From NCBI GenBank assembly GCA_038248655.1, contig JBBRXG010000024.1, forward strand, positions 1-29,802: 29,802 nucleotides of DNA, in the 5' to 3' direction. Below are positions 14,344-22,516 of the stretch, piece after piece (position 1 is the stretch's first letter; every line of letters starts with the position of its first letter). This DNA is from DATBLE01 sp038248655 (GTDB lineage: Bacteria > Actinomycetota > Thermoleophilia > Gaiellales > Gaiellaceae). The position numbers and the translations under genes are program-made. The notes below the pieces were generated by a model. That model had not been told where the DNA came from. It ran no database searches and was given only the letters and a program-made list of their open reading frames with translations.

Positions 14344-14986
14344 GGCGCAGCTCGTCTTCCTTTCCCGGCTGGAGGATCGCAAGCACCTGGTCTCCCGGAC
14401 GAAGTGTGGTCGCCTCACCGGCCAGCTCGAACTGCCCGTCGCGCTTGACCGAGATCAGCTTCGCTCCGTCGGGGAGGTCGAGCCGCTCGATCGGCGTGCC
14501 GGTGCAGTCGGCGCCGGGCGGGATCTGGACCTCGACGATCTCGACGTTCTCCTTCGGCAGCTCGAGCAGATGGACGAGGCCGTGCTCGGGAACCTCGTGC
14601 TCGATCAGCGCCATGATCGACGAGGTCGCGCACACCGTCGGCGAGATGCCGAGCAGGTCGAAGTGCACCTGGTTGCGCGGGTCGTTGACCCGGGCGATCA
14701 CCTTCTCCACCCCGTACTTCTCGCGGGCGAGCTGGCAGATGACGATGTTGTCCTCGTCGTCGCCGGTGACCGCGACGACGATGCTGGGCGGCCGCTGGAT
14801 CCCGGCGCGCTCGAGCACGAAGAGCTCGGTCGCGTCACCCTGGACGACGACATGCTCGAGCTCGTCCTCGAGCCGCTGGAAGCGGTCCCGGCGCTGCTCG
14901 ACCAGCGTCACCTCGTGGCCGGATCTGAGGAGGCTCCGGGCGAGGTTCGCTCCGATCAGGCCCCCGCCTGCGATCAGGACGTACAT
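14324..14986 (-). CDS. TrkA-type K+ transport regulator (RCK-N and RCK-C domains)
   Basis: 220 residues. The RCK-N/TrkA-N Rossmann domain begins with MYVLIAGGGLIGANLARSL, with the acidic residue after strand 2 (TLVEQ), and QGDATELFVLERAG is the characteristic nucleotide pocket. A TrkA-C domain occupies about 135-215 (ENVEIVEVQIPPGADCTG...LISVKRDG...GDQVLAIL). Such proteins bind NAD(H) or ATP and gate K+ transporters. It overlaps the upstream TrkA-N gene by one base (TGATG). The pair resembles mycobacterial ceoB/ceoC. Confidence 0.92.
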   Translation of the reverse strand: MYVLIAGGGLIGANLARSLLRSGHEVTLVEQRRDRFQRLEDELEHVVVQGDATELFVLERAGIQRPPSIVVAVTGDDEDNIVICQLAREKYGVEKVIARVNDPRNQVHFDLLGISPTVCATSSIMALIEHEVPEHGLVHLLELPKENVEIVEVQIPPGADCTGTPIERLDLPDGAKLISVKRDGQFELAGEATTLRPGDQVLAILQPGKEDELRRVLLKS

Positions 14987-15405
14987 CAGGCGCGCTCGGG
15001 GACGCGGCAGCTCCGAACGGCGTCGTTGAGGGCATCGATCGCGATCGAGGTCGGGCAGAAGGTGTTCATCCCCTGCGCGGCGTAGAACTCGGCCCGGTTC
15101 GGGTCGAGGATCCGGACGACGACGCAGTCGATCCCGAAGCGTTTCTGCACCACCTGGGCGACGACGATGTTCGTGTTGTCGCCGTTGGTCGCGATCACGA
15201 CCGCGTCGGCCTCGTCGATTCCCGCCCGCCGGAGCACGGAGGTGTCGATCGCGTGGCCGACGACGAAGCCGCCGTCCCAGCTCTCGCCGAGACGGCTGAG
15301 CGCCTCTTCCTTCTCGTCGATCGCGACGACGTCCCAGCCGTCGTCGCGAAGCCGGTGCGCGACCGACGAGCCGACGCGCCCGCAGCCGATCACGATCGCC
15401 TTCAT
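14986..15405 (-). CDS. TrkA-N (RCK-N) domain protein
   Basis: 139 residues with only the nucleotide-binding half: MKAIVIGCGRVGSSVAHRL, then DVVAIDEKEEAL and VGHAIDTSVLRRAGIDEADAVVIATNGDNTN. The C-terminal RCK-C domain is missing; the next gene provides one, so the two products probably form a hetero-oligomeric gating ring. It begins 22 bases after the APC-USP gene; GATACC in the gap might be a weak -10, but co-transcription is likely. Confidence 0.9.
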   Translation of the reverse strand: MKAIVIGCGRVGSSVAHRLRDDGWDVVAIDEKEEALSRLGESWDGGFVVGHAIDTSVLRRAGIDEADAVVIATNGDNTNIVVAQVVQKRFGIDCVVVRILDPNRAEFYAAQGMNTFCPTSIAIDALNDAVRSCRVPERA

Positions 15406-15427
15406 CGTCGCAGGGTATCCCAGCCGG

Positions 15428-17344
15428 TCACGGCTGAGCCGCCTCCTCCTCGAGCACGCCCTGCGGGTAGGCGATCACCATCACCTCGCAGCGCGCGTGG
15501 CGGAGGACGTAGTCGACGGTCGGGCTGAAGAAGCGCGATTGCCGTCGCCAGCGGGGCGACGACCCCATCACGATCAGGTCGGCGCCGATCTCCGCCGCCT
15601 TGTGCACGATCGCCTCGCCGATCGCGCGCGTCCGGACGACGTCGCTCTCGATCGCCACCCCGTGCTCGGAGGCGAGCAGCCGCGCGTCGATCAGGGAGGC
15701 GCTCGCGCGCTCCTCCTGGTCGAGCAGCTCCGCCTCGAGCGGCTGCGAGAGCGGCACCCGGAGCGCGTGCAGCGCGTGGATCCTGCCGCCGCGCTCCTCG
15801 GCGAGCTTGATCGCCGTCGCGAGCATCTCCTCGCCGATCGGGCCGATCTTCACCGGCACGAGGATCCGCACGTACTCGCCCTCGGCGACAGCGGGGACGA
15901 GGTCCGGGTCGGGCGCTTCGATGCGCTCGAGCAATCCGGAGCCGCGGCGGACCCGGGCGCCGACGTACAGGGCCGCCCCGAGCAGGAGCCACGCCGGCCC
16001 GCCGATCCGCGCCGCGTGATGGGTCGAGAGCGACGCGATCCAGAGCGCGACGACGAGCGGGATCCCGATCAGCGGGGCGACGGGAACCGGGCGCCCCCGG
16101 ATCCGAAGGTTCACGGGGACGAGAAACGGCCGCTCGAGGTCCGGGTCGCTGAAACGGAGACGCACGACCGCGGCCTGGGCGATCGCGAACGTGATCAGGA
16201 CGCCGAAGCTGTACAGGCTCGCGAGGAAGCGAACCTCGTTCCCGATCGCTGCCGCCAGGACGACGAGCGTGCTCGAGACGACCGCGGCCCCGAGGATCGC
16301 GGCTGGCGGCAGGGTGCTGCGGCGGCCGAAGGTGCCGAACGTGTGCGGTAGCATCTGGTGGCGCCCAAGCGAGTAGACGACCCGGCCGACGCCGGAGATG
16401 GACGTCGTCGCGGCGGCGAGCAGGATCCCCGCGCCGCTCAAGCCGATCAGGACGCGGAGCAGGTCGACGAGGAATCCGGGCATGTGTCCCTCGAGCGCAG
16501 CGACGATTCCGACCAGCGGCGCCTGCAGCCAGTCGTGACCGAGCTCCGTGGTCACGACCTTCGGGCCGCTCGCGACCGGAAAGGCCGCGATTCCGATCAG
16601 GCCGACGACCACGGAGGCGACGACGGCGGCGCCGAGGCCGGCGAACAGGCTTCGCGGCATCGTCTTGCCGGGCTCACGTGCCTCCTGGGCGAGGTTGGCG
16701 AGGGTCTCGAGGCCCGTGTACGCGAGCATCGCCACGGGGAGCGCGAAGGCGATCGAGCGCCAGGTCGGCGCGACGCCCGGATGCACGCCGTGACCGAGGT
16801 CGGAGAACGAGAACAGGAAGGCGAGACCGAGCACGACCAGCACCGCCTGCGAGACGATCGCGACCACGGCAACGACGATGGCGATCCGGTACAACCCCGG
16901 CCGCCGGATCAGACGCAGCACGGTGATCCCGAGGATGACGAACACGGCCGCGACGATGTCCCACGGATGCGCGGTCACGCGTTCCCAGCCGATCGCGTGG
17001 CCGAGGTAGTGGGGCGCGAAGAGCGCCGCCAGCGCGATCACGATCGAGTAGTCGAGCAGCAGCACCCACCCGGTCAGGAAGCCGACGGGGTCGTTGAAGG
17101 CGCGCCGCGCGAGCATCGCTGCGCCGCCGGTCTCCGGAATCGCCGCAGTCCCCTCTGCGTACGAGAGCGCGACGAGCATGAACAGCGTCCCGACGGCGAG
17201 CAGCACCCACGGCGTCAGCCCGAGCGCGAAGAGGGCGACGATGCCGAGCGCGAAGTAGATCGACGAGCCGACCTCGCCGTAGGCGACGGACGCAAGCGAG
17301 CCGCCGCCGAGCGACCGAACAAGGCCGGGCAGGCGGCGCGGCAT
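15428..17344 (-). CDS. APC-superfamily transporter with C-terminal USP domain
   Basis: 638 residues. The first ~460 hold about 12 membrane helices, beginning with the APC signature GSLASVAYGEVGSSIYFALG and continuing with YAEGTAAIPETGGAAMLARR. After residue ~480 there is a universal-stress-protein fold: IRILVPVKIG at its start, ADLIVMGSSPRWRR (nucleotide-binding G-x-S type loop) and CEVMVIAYPQG at its end. Layout resembles the KimA K+ transporter and many uncharacterised APC-USP proteins. Substrate could be an amino acid or K+; the adjacent TrkA genes favour K+. It overlaps the small membrane-protein stop by one base. Confidence 0.85.
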   Translation of the reverse strand: MPRRLPGLVRSLGGGSLASVAYGEVGSSIYFALGIVALFALGLTPWVLLAVGTLFMLVALSYAEGTAAIPETGGAAMLARRAFNDPVGFLTGWVLLLDYSIVIALAALFAPHYLGHAIGWERVTAHPWDIVAAVFVILGITVLRLIRRPGLYRIAIVVAVVAIVSQAVLVVLGLAFLFSFSDLGHGVHPGVAPTWRSIAFALPVAMLAYTGLETLANLAQEAREPGKTMPRSLFAGLGAAVVASVVVGLIGIAAFPVASGPKVVTTELGHDWLQAPLVGIVAALEGHMPGFLVDLLRVLIGLSGAGILLAAATTSISGVGRVVYSLGRHQMLPHTFGTFGRRSTLPPAAILGAAVVSSTLVVLAAAIGNEVRFLASLYSFGVLITFAIAQAAVVRLRFSDPDLERPFLVPVNLRIRGRPVPVAPLIGIPLVVALWIASLSTHHAARIGGPAWLLLGAALYVGARVRRGSGLLERIEAPDPDLVPAVAEGEYVRILVPVKIGPIGEEMLATAIKLAEERGGRIHALHALRVPLSQPLEAELLDQEERASASLIDARLLASEHGVAIESDVVRTRAIGEAIVHKAAEIGADLIVMGSSPRWRRQSRFFSPTVDYVLRHARCEVMVIAYPQGVLEEEAAQP

Positions 17345-17511
17345 CAGCGGGTGGAGAGGTAGAAGCGGAGGCCGCCGGCGAGGACGAGCATCGCGCCGAA
17401 GAGCAGCCCGAGTCCGCCGCCGACGCCGGCCTGGACGGTGCGCGCGATCACGGCGATGCCGATCCCGACGAGGACGAGTGAGACGAGGGCCGTCGTACGG
17501 CGCCGCGTCAT
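17344..17511 (-). CDS. Small two-helix membrane protein
   Basis: 55 residues, missed by a standard length filter in this frame. The sequence is a basic start (MTRRRT) and two hydrophobic helices (ALVSLVLVGIGIAVIA and LGLLFGAMLVLAGGL) joined by a Gly-rich turn, ending FYLSTR. Its ATG overlaps the upstream APC-USP stop (ATGA) and its stop overlaps the next ATG (TGATG), so it is translated in the operon. It may be a small subunit or regulator of the transporters; no family is recognised. Confidence 0.7.
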   Translation of the reverse strand: MTRRRTTALVSLVLVGIGIAVIARTVQAGVGGGLGLLFGAMLVLAGGLRFYLSTR

Positions 17512-19412
17512 GCGGCCGCCTCGCCGGCGCCGGTCGCGATCAGCACACGGCAGGGGGCCTCGCGGAGGACGTAGTCGACCGTCCCGCCGAACAGCCGGCG
17601 GCGCCCGGCGACCGCCCGGCGGGGCGCGCCGACGACGATCAGCTCGGCGTTCCGGCGTCGTGCCTCCTCGAGGATCGCCGGGCCCGCCTTCCGCGCCCTG
17701 ACGAGCCTGGTGACGGCGCGAACGCCGTAGCTCTCGACCAGCGCCTGCGCGTCGTCGAGCAGCTCCTCGGCGGCATCCTCCTGCCCGGGAAGAGCGGCGT
17801 CGAGCGGAAGCGAGAGCGGCACCTCGAGCACGGTGACGACGGCGACGGTCGCCCCGCGGTCGGCCGCGAGCCGCGCCGCGGCGACGAGCGCCTCCTCGGT
17901 CTCGCCGGTGCGGACGACGGGGACGATCACCGTGCGGTACTCGATCGTCAACGACGGACCGACGACGTGCGCCGGCGCCCGGACGGTCTCGCGGAGGCCG
18001 CGCCCGACGGCGCGGCGCCGGTACTGCCAGTAGAAGAGGAAGCCGCCGGCGAGCCAGCCGAGCCCGGCCCACCGTGCGGGTGCGTACTGGATGACGACGA
18101 CGAGCCAGGCGATCGCGGTCCCGAGGCCGCCGACGACGGCGAACAGCGGCACGTCGAAGCCCCCGATCCGCAGGTTCGGCCGCGCGCGGTACCCCGGCGC
18201 ATCCGGCGGCTGGTTGCGCCGCAGTGCGATCACCGATGCGTGCGCGACCGTGAACGAGAGCATCGCCCCGAACGAGTACATCGTCCCCAGGAAGGCGACC
18301 TTGCCCGGCAGGAGGACCGCGATCGAGATCGCGCCGGCGAAGACGACGAGCGAGAGCCACGGCGTCTTGAACCGGGGGTGGAGGCGCCGGAAGATCTCCG
18401 GCAGCTGGCGGTAGCTCGCCATCGAGTACGTGATCCGGGAGGCGCCGATCACGCCGGCGTTCGTGGCGATGAAGAGGATCGTCGCCGCGAGGACGCCGAC
18501 GTAGACCTTCCCGACGCTGAGCACGGTGCCGTGCAGGCCCAGATGCTCGACGAGCCCGAGCACCGGGTCGTTCTCGAAGCCTCCCTTCTCGGGCGGCAGG
18601 CCGAGCTTGGTGGCGAAGTGGCCGGGCGTGTCCTCCTCCACCGGCAGCGCCGACAGCGCGATCATCGGCAGCGTGAAGTAGATCGCGAAGACGGCGACGG
18701 CGACGAGCCGAATCGAGCCGGGAATCGACCGAGAAGGGTCTCGCGCCTCCTCGGCCAGGTTCGAGACCGTTTCGATCCCCGTGTAGGCGATCATCGCCAC
18801 CGGGATCGCGAGCGCGAAGTTCCCCCACGACGGCGCGATCCCCCAGTGCACGTTCGCGGTCAGGACGTGCGGGTGGAAGACGATCGCGAAGCCGATCAGC
18901 ACGAGCAGGAGCTGGGTCGCGAAGTCGATCACCGCCAGGAACACGTTCAGGCCGGCGGCCTCCTTGATTCCGACGATGTTCAGCGCGACGAGGATCAGGA
19001 TCACCGCCGCGCCGCCGACGATGTCCCACGGGTTCGTCCTCAGCGGCTCCCAGAAGATCGACAGGTAGTGGGGGACGAAGAACGCCGAGATCGCGACGGT
19101 GATGATGTAGTTCAGCATCTGCGCCCACGCGGCTCCGAACGAGACGAGCTCGTTGAAGGCGTGGCGGGCGAAGCTCGAGGAGCCGCCCGCCTCCGGGTAC
19201 CGAACCGTGCCCTCGGTGTACGTGGCGGCGGTGCAGGCGAAGATGATCCCGCTGATCAGGAAGACGAGCGGCGTCAGCCCGAGCGCGATCGCGGCCGTGA
19301 CGCCGAGCGCGTAGTAGATCGACGAGCCGACGTTGCCGTAGGCGGTGGCGAAGAGCGCCGGCGTGCCGAGGACACGTTCGAGCCGCTGTTGCCGCCGACG
19401 CCTGTGAGGCAC
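17508..19412 (-). CDS. APC-superfamily transporter with C-terminal USP domain (second copy)
   Basis: 634 residues, same architecture as the protein at 15428-17344 but clearly diverged. APC core: LFATAYGNVGSSIYYALG and YTEGTVRYPEAGGSSSFARH, with about 12 helices. The USP domain from ~480 includes TVIVPVVRTGETEEALVAAARLA, AELIVVGAPRRAVAGRR and CRVLIATGAGE. The start is GTG at 19410-19412 without a Shine-Dalgarno; TAGAGT six bases upstream could be a -10 for a leaderless transcript, making this the first gene of the transport operon. Confidence 0.85.
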   Translation of the reverse strand: MPHRRRRQQRLERVLGTPALFATAYGNVGSSIYYALGVTAAIALGLTPLVFLISGIIFACTAATYTEGTVRYPEAGGSSSFARHAFNELVSFGAAWAQMLNYIITVAISAFFVPHYLSIFWEPLRTNPWDIVGGAAVILILVALNIVGIKEAAGLNVFLAVIDFATQLLLVLIGFAIVFHPHVLTANVHWGIAPSWGNFALAIPVAMIAYTGIETVSNLAEEARDPSRSIPGSIRLVAVAVFAIYFTLPMIALSALPVEEDTPGHFATKLGLPPEKGGFENDPVLGLVEHLGLHGTVLSVGKVYVGVLAATILFIATNAGVIGASRITYSMASYRQLPEIFRRLHPRFKTPWLSLVVFAGAISIAVLLPGKVAFLGTMYSFGAMLSFTVAHASVIALRRNQPPDAPGYRARPNLRIGGFDVPLFAVVGGLGTAIAWLVVVIQYAPARWAGLGWLAGGFLFYWQYRRRAVGRGLRETVRAPAHVVGPSLTIEYRTVIVPVVRTGETEEALVAAARLAADRGATVAVVTVLEVPLSLPLDAALPGQEDAAEELLDDAQALVESYGVRAVTRLVRARKAGPAILEEARRRNAELIVVGAPRRAVAGRRRLFGGTVDYVLREAPCRVLIATGAGEAAA

Positions 19413-19453
19413 CGGCGAACTCTATGCCGGGGTGATGTCGGCGGAAGGCCCGG

Positions 19454-20254
19454 CTAGCGGGACGAGGCCGCGAGCGCCTGCGCGGAGCGAGCGACGGTGA
19501 CGAGCAGCAACCCGCCGAGCACGTTCCCGGCAACGGCCAGCCCGAGGTTCTCGAACAGGTCGCCGATCGTCACGGAGGCGCCGTAGCGCATCCCGAACAC
19601 CAGCTCGATCGTGCTGACGATCGCATGGTTGAAGGTCCCGAGGACGATCAGCGCACCGACGATCCAGCTCATCACGATCCGCACCCCCATCGACTCGGCC
19701 GCGCCCTCGACGAACCAGGTCATCAACGTCATCAGCGCCCCGGCAACGACGGCGCTCAGGAAGGCGCTCGCGGGGCGGGAGCCGGCGAGATGCTCGGCGA
19801 GGCGCACGACGGCGGCGTGGCCGCTCCCGCCGAGGACGCCCCCGCTTGTGACGATCAGCGCCAGGATGGTGCCGCCGACGAGGTTCAGGGTCAGCGTCGC
19901 GCTCCACAGCTCGGCCAGCTTCCGCCACGAGCGCCGGTTCTGGTCGAGCCCGGCGACGGGGACGAGGAAGTTCTCGGTGAAGAGCTCCGACCTGCCGACG
20001 ACCACGAAGACGAAGCCGATCCCGAACGCGACCGCGCCCGCCAGGCGGGCGAGCGCCGGGCCGAAATGCGGTTCCGACGCGCCCGTCGCCAGCGCGAACG
20101 CGACGACGCCGAAGGCGACGTCGAAGCCCCCGACGAGCGCGGTCGCGGCCAGCTCCAGGAGCGGCCGGGACAGTCGGCGTCGGCCCTCCCTGCGAGCGCG
20201 CTCGTAGATCTCGTCCGGCTGCGCGGCCCGGCCTCCTCGCCGAGCGGGGCTCAC
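19454..20254 (-). CDS. Formate/nitrite transporter (FNT) family channel
   Basis: 266 residues. A cytoplasmic basic N-terminus (about 30 residues) is followed by six hydrophobic helices. FNT/YfdC-type motifs are seen: GFDVAFGVVAFAL, the GRSELFTENFLVPVAG segment, and TWFVEGAAESMGVRIVMSWIVG followed by LGTFNHAIVSTIELVFG. FNT pentamers pass small monovalent anions such as formate or nitrite. The GTG start overlaps the SIS gene stop (GTGA), so it is the last gene of the hydrogenase operon. Its substrate is unknown; formate is attractive because one-carbon units can supply the CO ligand of the NiFe centre. Confidence 0.88.
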   Translation of the reverse strand: MSPARRGGRAAQPDEIYERARREGRRRLSRPLLELAATALVGGFDVAFGVVAFALATGASEPHFGPALARLAGAVAFGIGFVFVVVGRSELFTENFLVPVAGLDQNRRSWRKLAELWSATLTLNLVGGTILALIVTSGGVLGGSGHAAVVRLAEHLAGSRPASAFLSAVVAGALMTLMTWFVEGAAESMGVRIVMSWIVGALIVLGTFNHAIVSTIELVFGMRYGASVTIGDLFENLGLAVAGNVLGGLLLVTVARSAQALAASSR

Positions 20255-21450
20255 GTGGCCGCGAGCTCGACGAGCTCCCGAAGCACGTGGTACGCGCTCG
20301 CCTGTGCCTCCTGGATGCGGGGGATGTGCTCGGAGCGGGTGACCACCACATGGTCGGCGAGACGTTCGGCTGCCACCCGCCCACCGTCGTAGCCGACCAT
20401 GGCAACGGTGGCGAGGCCCCGGCGCCGGGCTTCCGCAAGCGCCTCGACGATGTTGGCCGAGTTGCCGCTCGTCGAGAGCGCTAGCGCGACGTCTCCGGCG
20501 CGCCCGTAGGCGATCACCTGGCGCTGGAAGAGCGCCCCCGGCCCGATGTCGTTGGCGAGAGCGGTGAGGATCGCAGGGTCCCCGGTCAGATCGAGCGCCG
20601 GCCGGGCCGGCCAGCCCTGCGGAGCGGCCTGGAAGTCGGCGACGACGTCCATCGCGTCGGTCGCCGAGCCGCCGTTGCCGAACGCGAGCAGCGTCCCACC
20701 CGCCTCGAGCGCGCCCCGGACGCTCGCCGCCGCCGCCGCGAGCGCGGACCGCCCTTCGCTCAGCGTCTGGACGCGGAGCTCGGCGACCTCGTGCGCCTTC
20801 ATCAGCACCGAGCGGCGAACGTCGTCGACCACCGTCTCGAGGTCATGCTGCCGCGACGAGAGGAACGGGTAGAGGAAGCTCGACGCGCCGGCGCCGGCGT
20901 CCGAGGCGCCGAGGTGCTCAAAGAAGACGTGCACGAGCTCCCAGAGGACGTGATAGAGCGTCTCCGCGAGCTCCTGGCGGACGAACGGATCGTCGCTCGG
21001 CGGCTCGAACTCCCACTGGGCGCCGGCAGCCGCGAAGGCGACCGTCAGGCACCCGCGCTCGCCTGCGGCGGCCAGCGCGGCCGCGGTGTCCTCGCTGCCC
21101 TCGTCTGCTCCGAAGCAGATCGCCACGTCTTCTGCGTCCACGAGCAGCTCGACCTGGGCGTCGAGCGGTCCGCCTTCGCGCGCGAGCCCGAGCGCGGGCA
21201 GCGCACGTTTGCCGACGATCACGGGATGGACGAACTCGACCGCGACGTGACGGGCGTCGGAGCGCGCCTGTGGCGAGGCGCCGAAGGCGATCAGGCGACC
21301 TCCGCGCGCGAAGCGCTCGGCGAGCTGCAGGCAGAGGCGCGCGATCCGCTCGGCCTCGCCGGCGAAGAAGCGCTCGTTCGCCTCCGTGCGGTGCCGGAGG
21401 AGCTCGTCGATCCGGGCGGCGAGGGTGGCGTTCGAGACGGTGCTGCTCAC
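20251..21450 (-). CDS. Tandem SIS-domain protein of the hydrogenase operon
   Basis: 399 residues from a GTG overlapping the hypB stop (GTGA). Two sugar-isomerase (SIS) folds: N-terminal about 10-195 (LIAFGASPQARSDARHVAVEF, CFGADEGSEDTAAAL) and C-terminal about 205-395 (TLLAFGNGGSATDAMDVVADF, LALSTSGNSANIVEALAEARRRG). The second resembles GmhA phosphoheptose isomerase, but where GmhA has His and Glu after the GGSA loop this protein has Asp and Asp, and one His of the C-terminal QE-H-H motif is Gln/Ala. It may bind a phosphosugar without isomerising it. Members near hydrogenases are often labelled phosphoheptose isomerase; its real role is unknown. Confidence 0.8.
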   Translation of the reverse strand: MSSTVSNATLAARIDELLRHRTEANERFFAGEAERIARLCLQLAERFARGGRLIAFGASPQARSDARHVAVEFVHPVIVGKRALPALGLAREGGPLDAQVELLVDAEDVAICFGADEGSEDTAAALAAAGERGCLTVAFAAAGAQWEFEPPSDDPFVRQELAETLYHVLWELVHVFFEHLGASDAGAGASSFLYPFLSSRQHDLETVVDDVRRSVLMKAHEVAELRVQTLSEGRSALAAAAASVRGALEAGGTLLAFGNGGSATDAMDVVADFQAAPQGWPARPALDLTGDPAILTALANDIGPGALFQRQVIAYGRAGDVALALSTSGNSANIVEALAEARRRGLATVAMVGYDGGRVAAERLADHVVVTRSEHIPRIQEAQASAYHVLRELVELAAT

Positions 21451-22127
21451 ACCGTCGCCGGCTCGCGCGCCGCGACCCGCACGAGCCACTCCCGCCACGC
21501 AGCGATCCCCTCCCCGGTTCTCGCGCTGACGAGCAGCCGGGGCACGCCCGGATGCACCGCATCGAGGTTGCCGAGGAAGCGCTCGAGGTCGAAATCCAGG
21601 TGCGGGAGGAGGTCGATCTTGTTGACCAGCACCAGCTCGCAGGCCCGGAACATGAGCGGGTACTTGAGCGGCTTGTCCTCGCCCTCGGTGATCGACGAGA
21701 CCATCACGCGGTGGTCCTCGCCGACCCGGAACTCCGCCGGGCAGACCAGGTTGCCGACGTTCTCGATCACCAGCAGGTCGAGCTCGTCGAGGGGGAGCGA
21801 CGGAAGCGCCGAGCGGACCATGTTCGCGTCCAGGTGGCACTCCCCGCCGAAGCCCGGGTCGGTCTCGATCTGGACGACGGGCAGGTGCAGGTGCGCGATC
21901 CGGTCCGCGTCCAGCGTCGAGGCGACGTCTCCCTCGAGCACCCCGACCCGAACGCCGTCGAGCCGATCGAGCGAGCGCTCGAGCAGCGTTGTCTTGCCAG
22001 CGCCGGGCCCGCTCATCAGGTTGACGACGGTGACGCCGGCCCGATCGAAGTCGCCGCGGTTCGCCGCCGCGATCGTCCCGTTCGCGTCGAGCACGTCCTC
22101 GAGCACCTTCACGTGCGTGCGATGCAT
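21447..22127 (-). CDS. hypB: Hydrogenase nickel incorporation GTPase HypB
   Basis: 226 residues. P-loop GPGAGKTT at 40-47, the dimer-interface nickel site GGECHLDA with C96 and H97, the family segment ENVGNLVCPAEF with C128, and guanine-specificity motif NKID at 168-171. The N-terminal His-rich nickel store and the CxxCGC motif of some HypBs are absent. It hydrolyses GTP to drive nickel transfer from HypA into the large subunit. The start lies 19 bases inside the end of hypA, so the two are coupled. Confidence 0.95.
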   Translation of the reverse strand: MHRTHVKVLEDVLDANGTIAAANRGDFDRAGVTVVNLMSGPGAGKTTLLERSLDRLDGVRVGVLEGDVASTLDADRIAHLHLPVVQIETDPGFGGECHLDANMVRSALPSLPLDELDLLVIENVGNLVCPAEFRVGEDHRVMVSSITEGEDKPLKYPLMFRACELVLVNKIDLLPHLDFDLERFLGNLDAVHPGVPRLLVSARTGEGIAAWREWLVRVAAREPATV

Positions 22128-22516
22128 GAGCCCTCCTTCCCGCCGCCGCGCCGGCGTAGCCGGCCTGCCGGCTCCTGGTCCGGCTCCGTCGGGCCGGGGT
22201 CGGTCACATCGATCGAGTCGACCAGGAACTCGTCACCGGAGACGATCTCGCCGCCGCCCCCGCAGGCCGGGCAGCGGAAGCTCGGCGGCTCCCACTCGCG
22301 GCCGCAGCACGCCAGCCGGGCCGGCACGACCTCGAGCTCGAGCCGCGCGCCGTCGCAGACCGTGCCCCGCGCGACGAGCCCGACGTAGAGCTCGAGCGAC
22401 TCGGGTACGACCTGGCGCAGCGTGCCGACCCGCAGCGAGATCACGCGCACCGGACACCCGCGCGCGTGCCGCTCGACCGTGGAGACGATCGCGCTCGCTA
22501 GCGAGAGCTCGTGCAC
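22109..22516 (-). CDS. hypA: Hydrogenase nickel chaperone HypA, with altered zinc site
   Basis: 135 residues from a GTG at 22514-22516, giving the conserved N-terminal VHELSLA with nickel ligand His2. Family segments: VRVISLRVGTLRQVVPESLELYV. The zinc site is unusual: the first CxxC is reduced to adjacent C70-C71, while the second is normal (C82-P-A-C85). The C-terminus continues about 25 residues beyond typical HypA with a Pro/Glu then Arg/Gly-rich tail overlapping hypB. HypA docks with HypB to insert nickel. The ORF extending upstream in this frame is a shadow of the protease gene. Confidence 0.88.
   Translation of the reverse strand: MHELSLASAIVSTVERHARGCPVRVISLRVGTLRQVVPESLELYVGLVARGTVCDGARLELEVVPARLACCGREWEPPSFRCPACGGGGEIVSGDEFLVDSIDVTDPGPTEPDQEPAGRLRRRGGGKEGSCIART

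Noticed and set aside
17478..19457. A 659-codon plus-strand reading frame
   Set aside because: It is antisense to the APC-USP transporter; low-complexity Arg/Asp composition.
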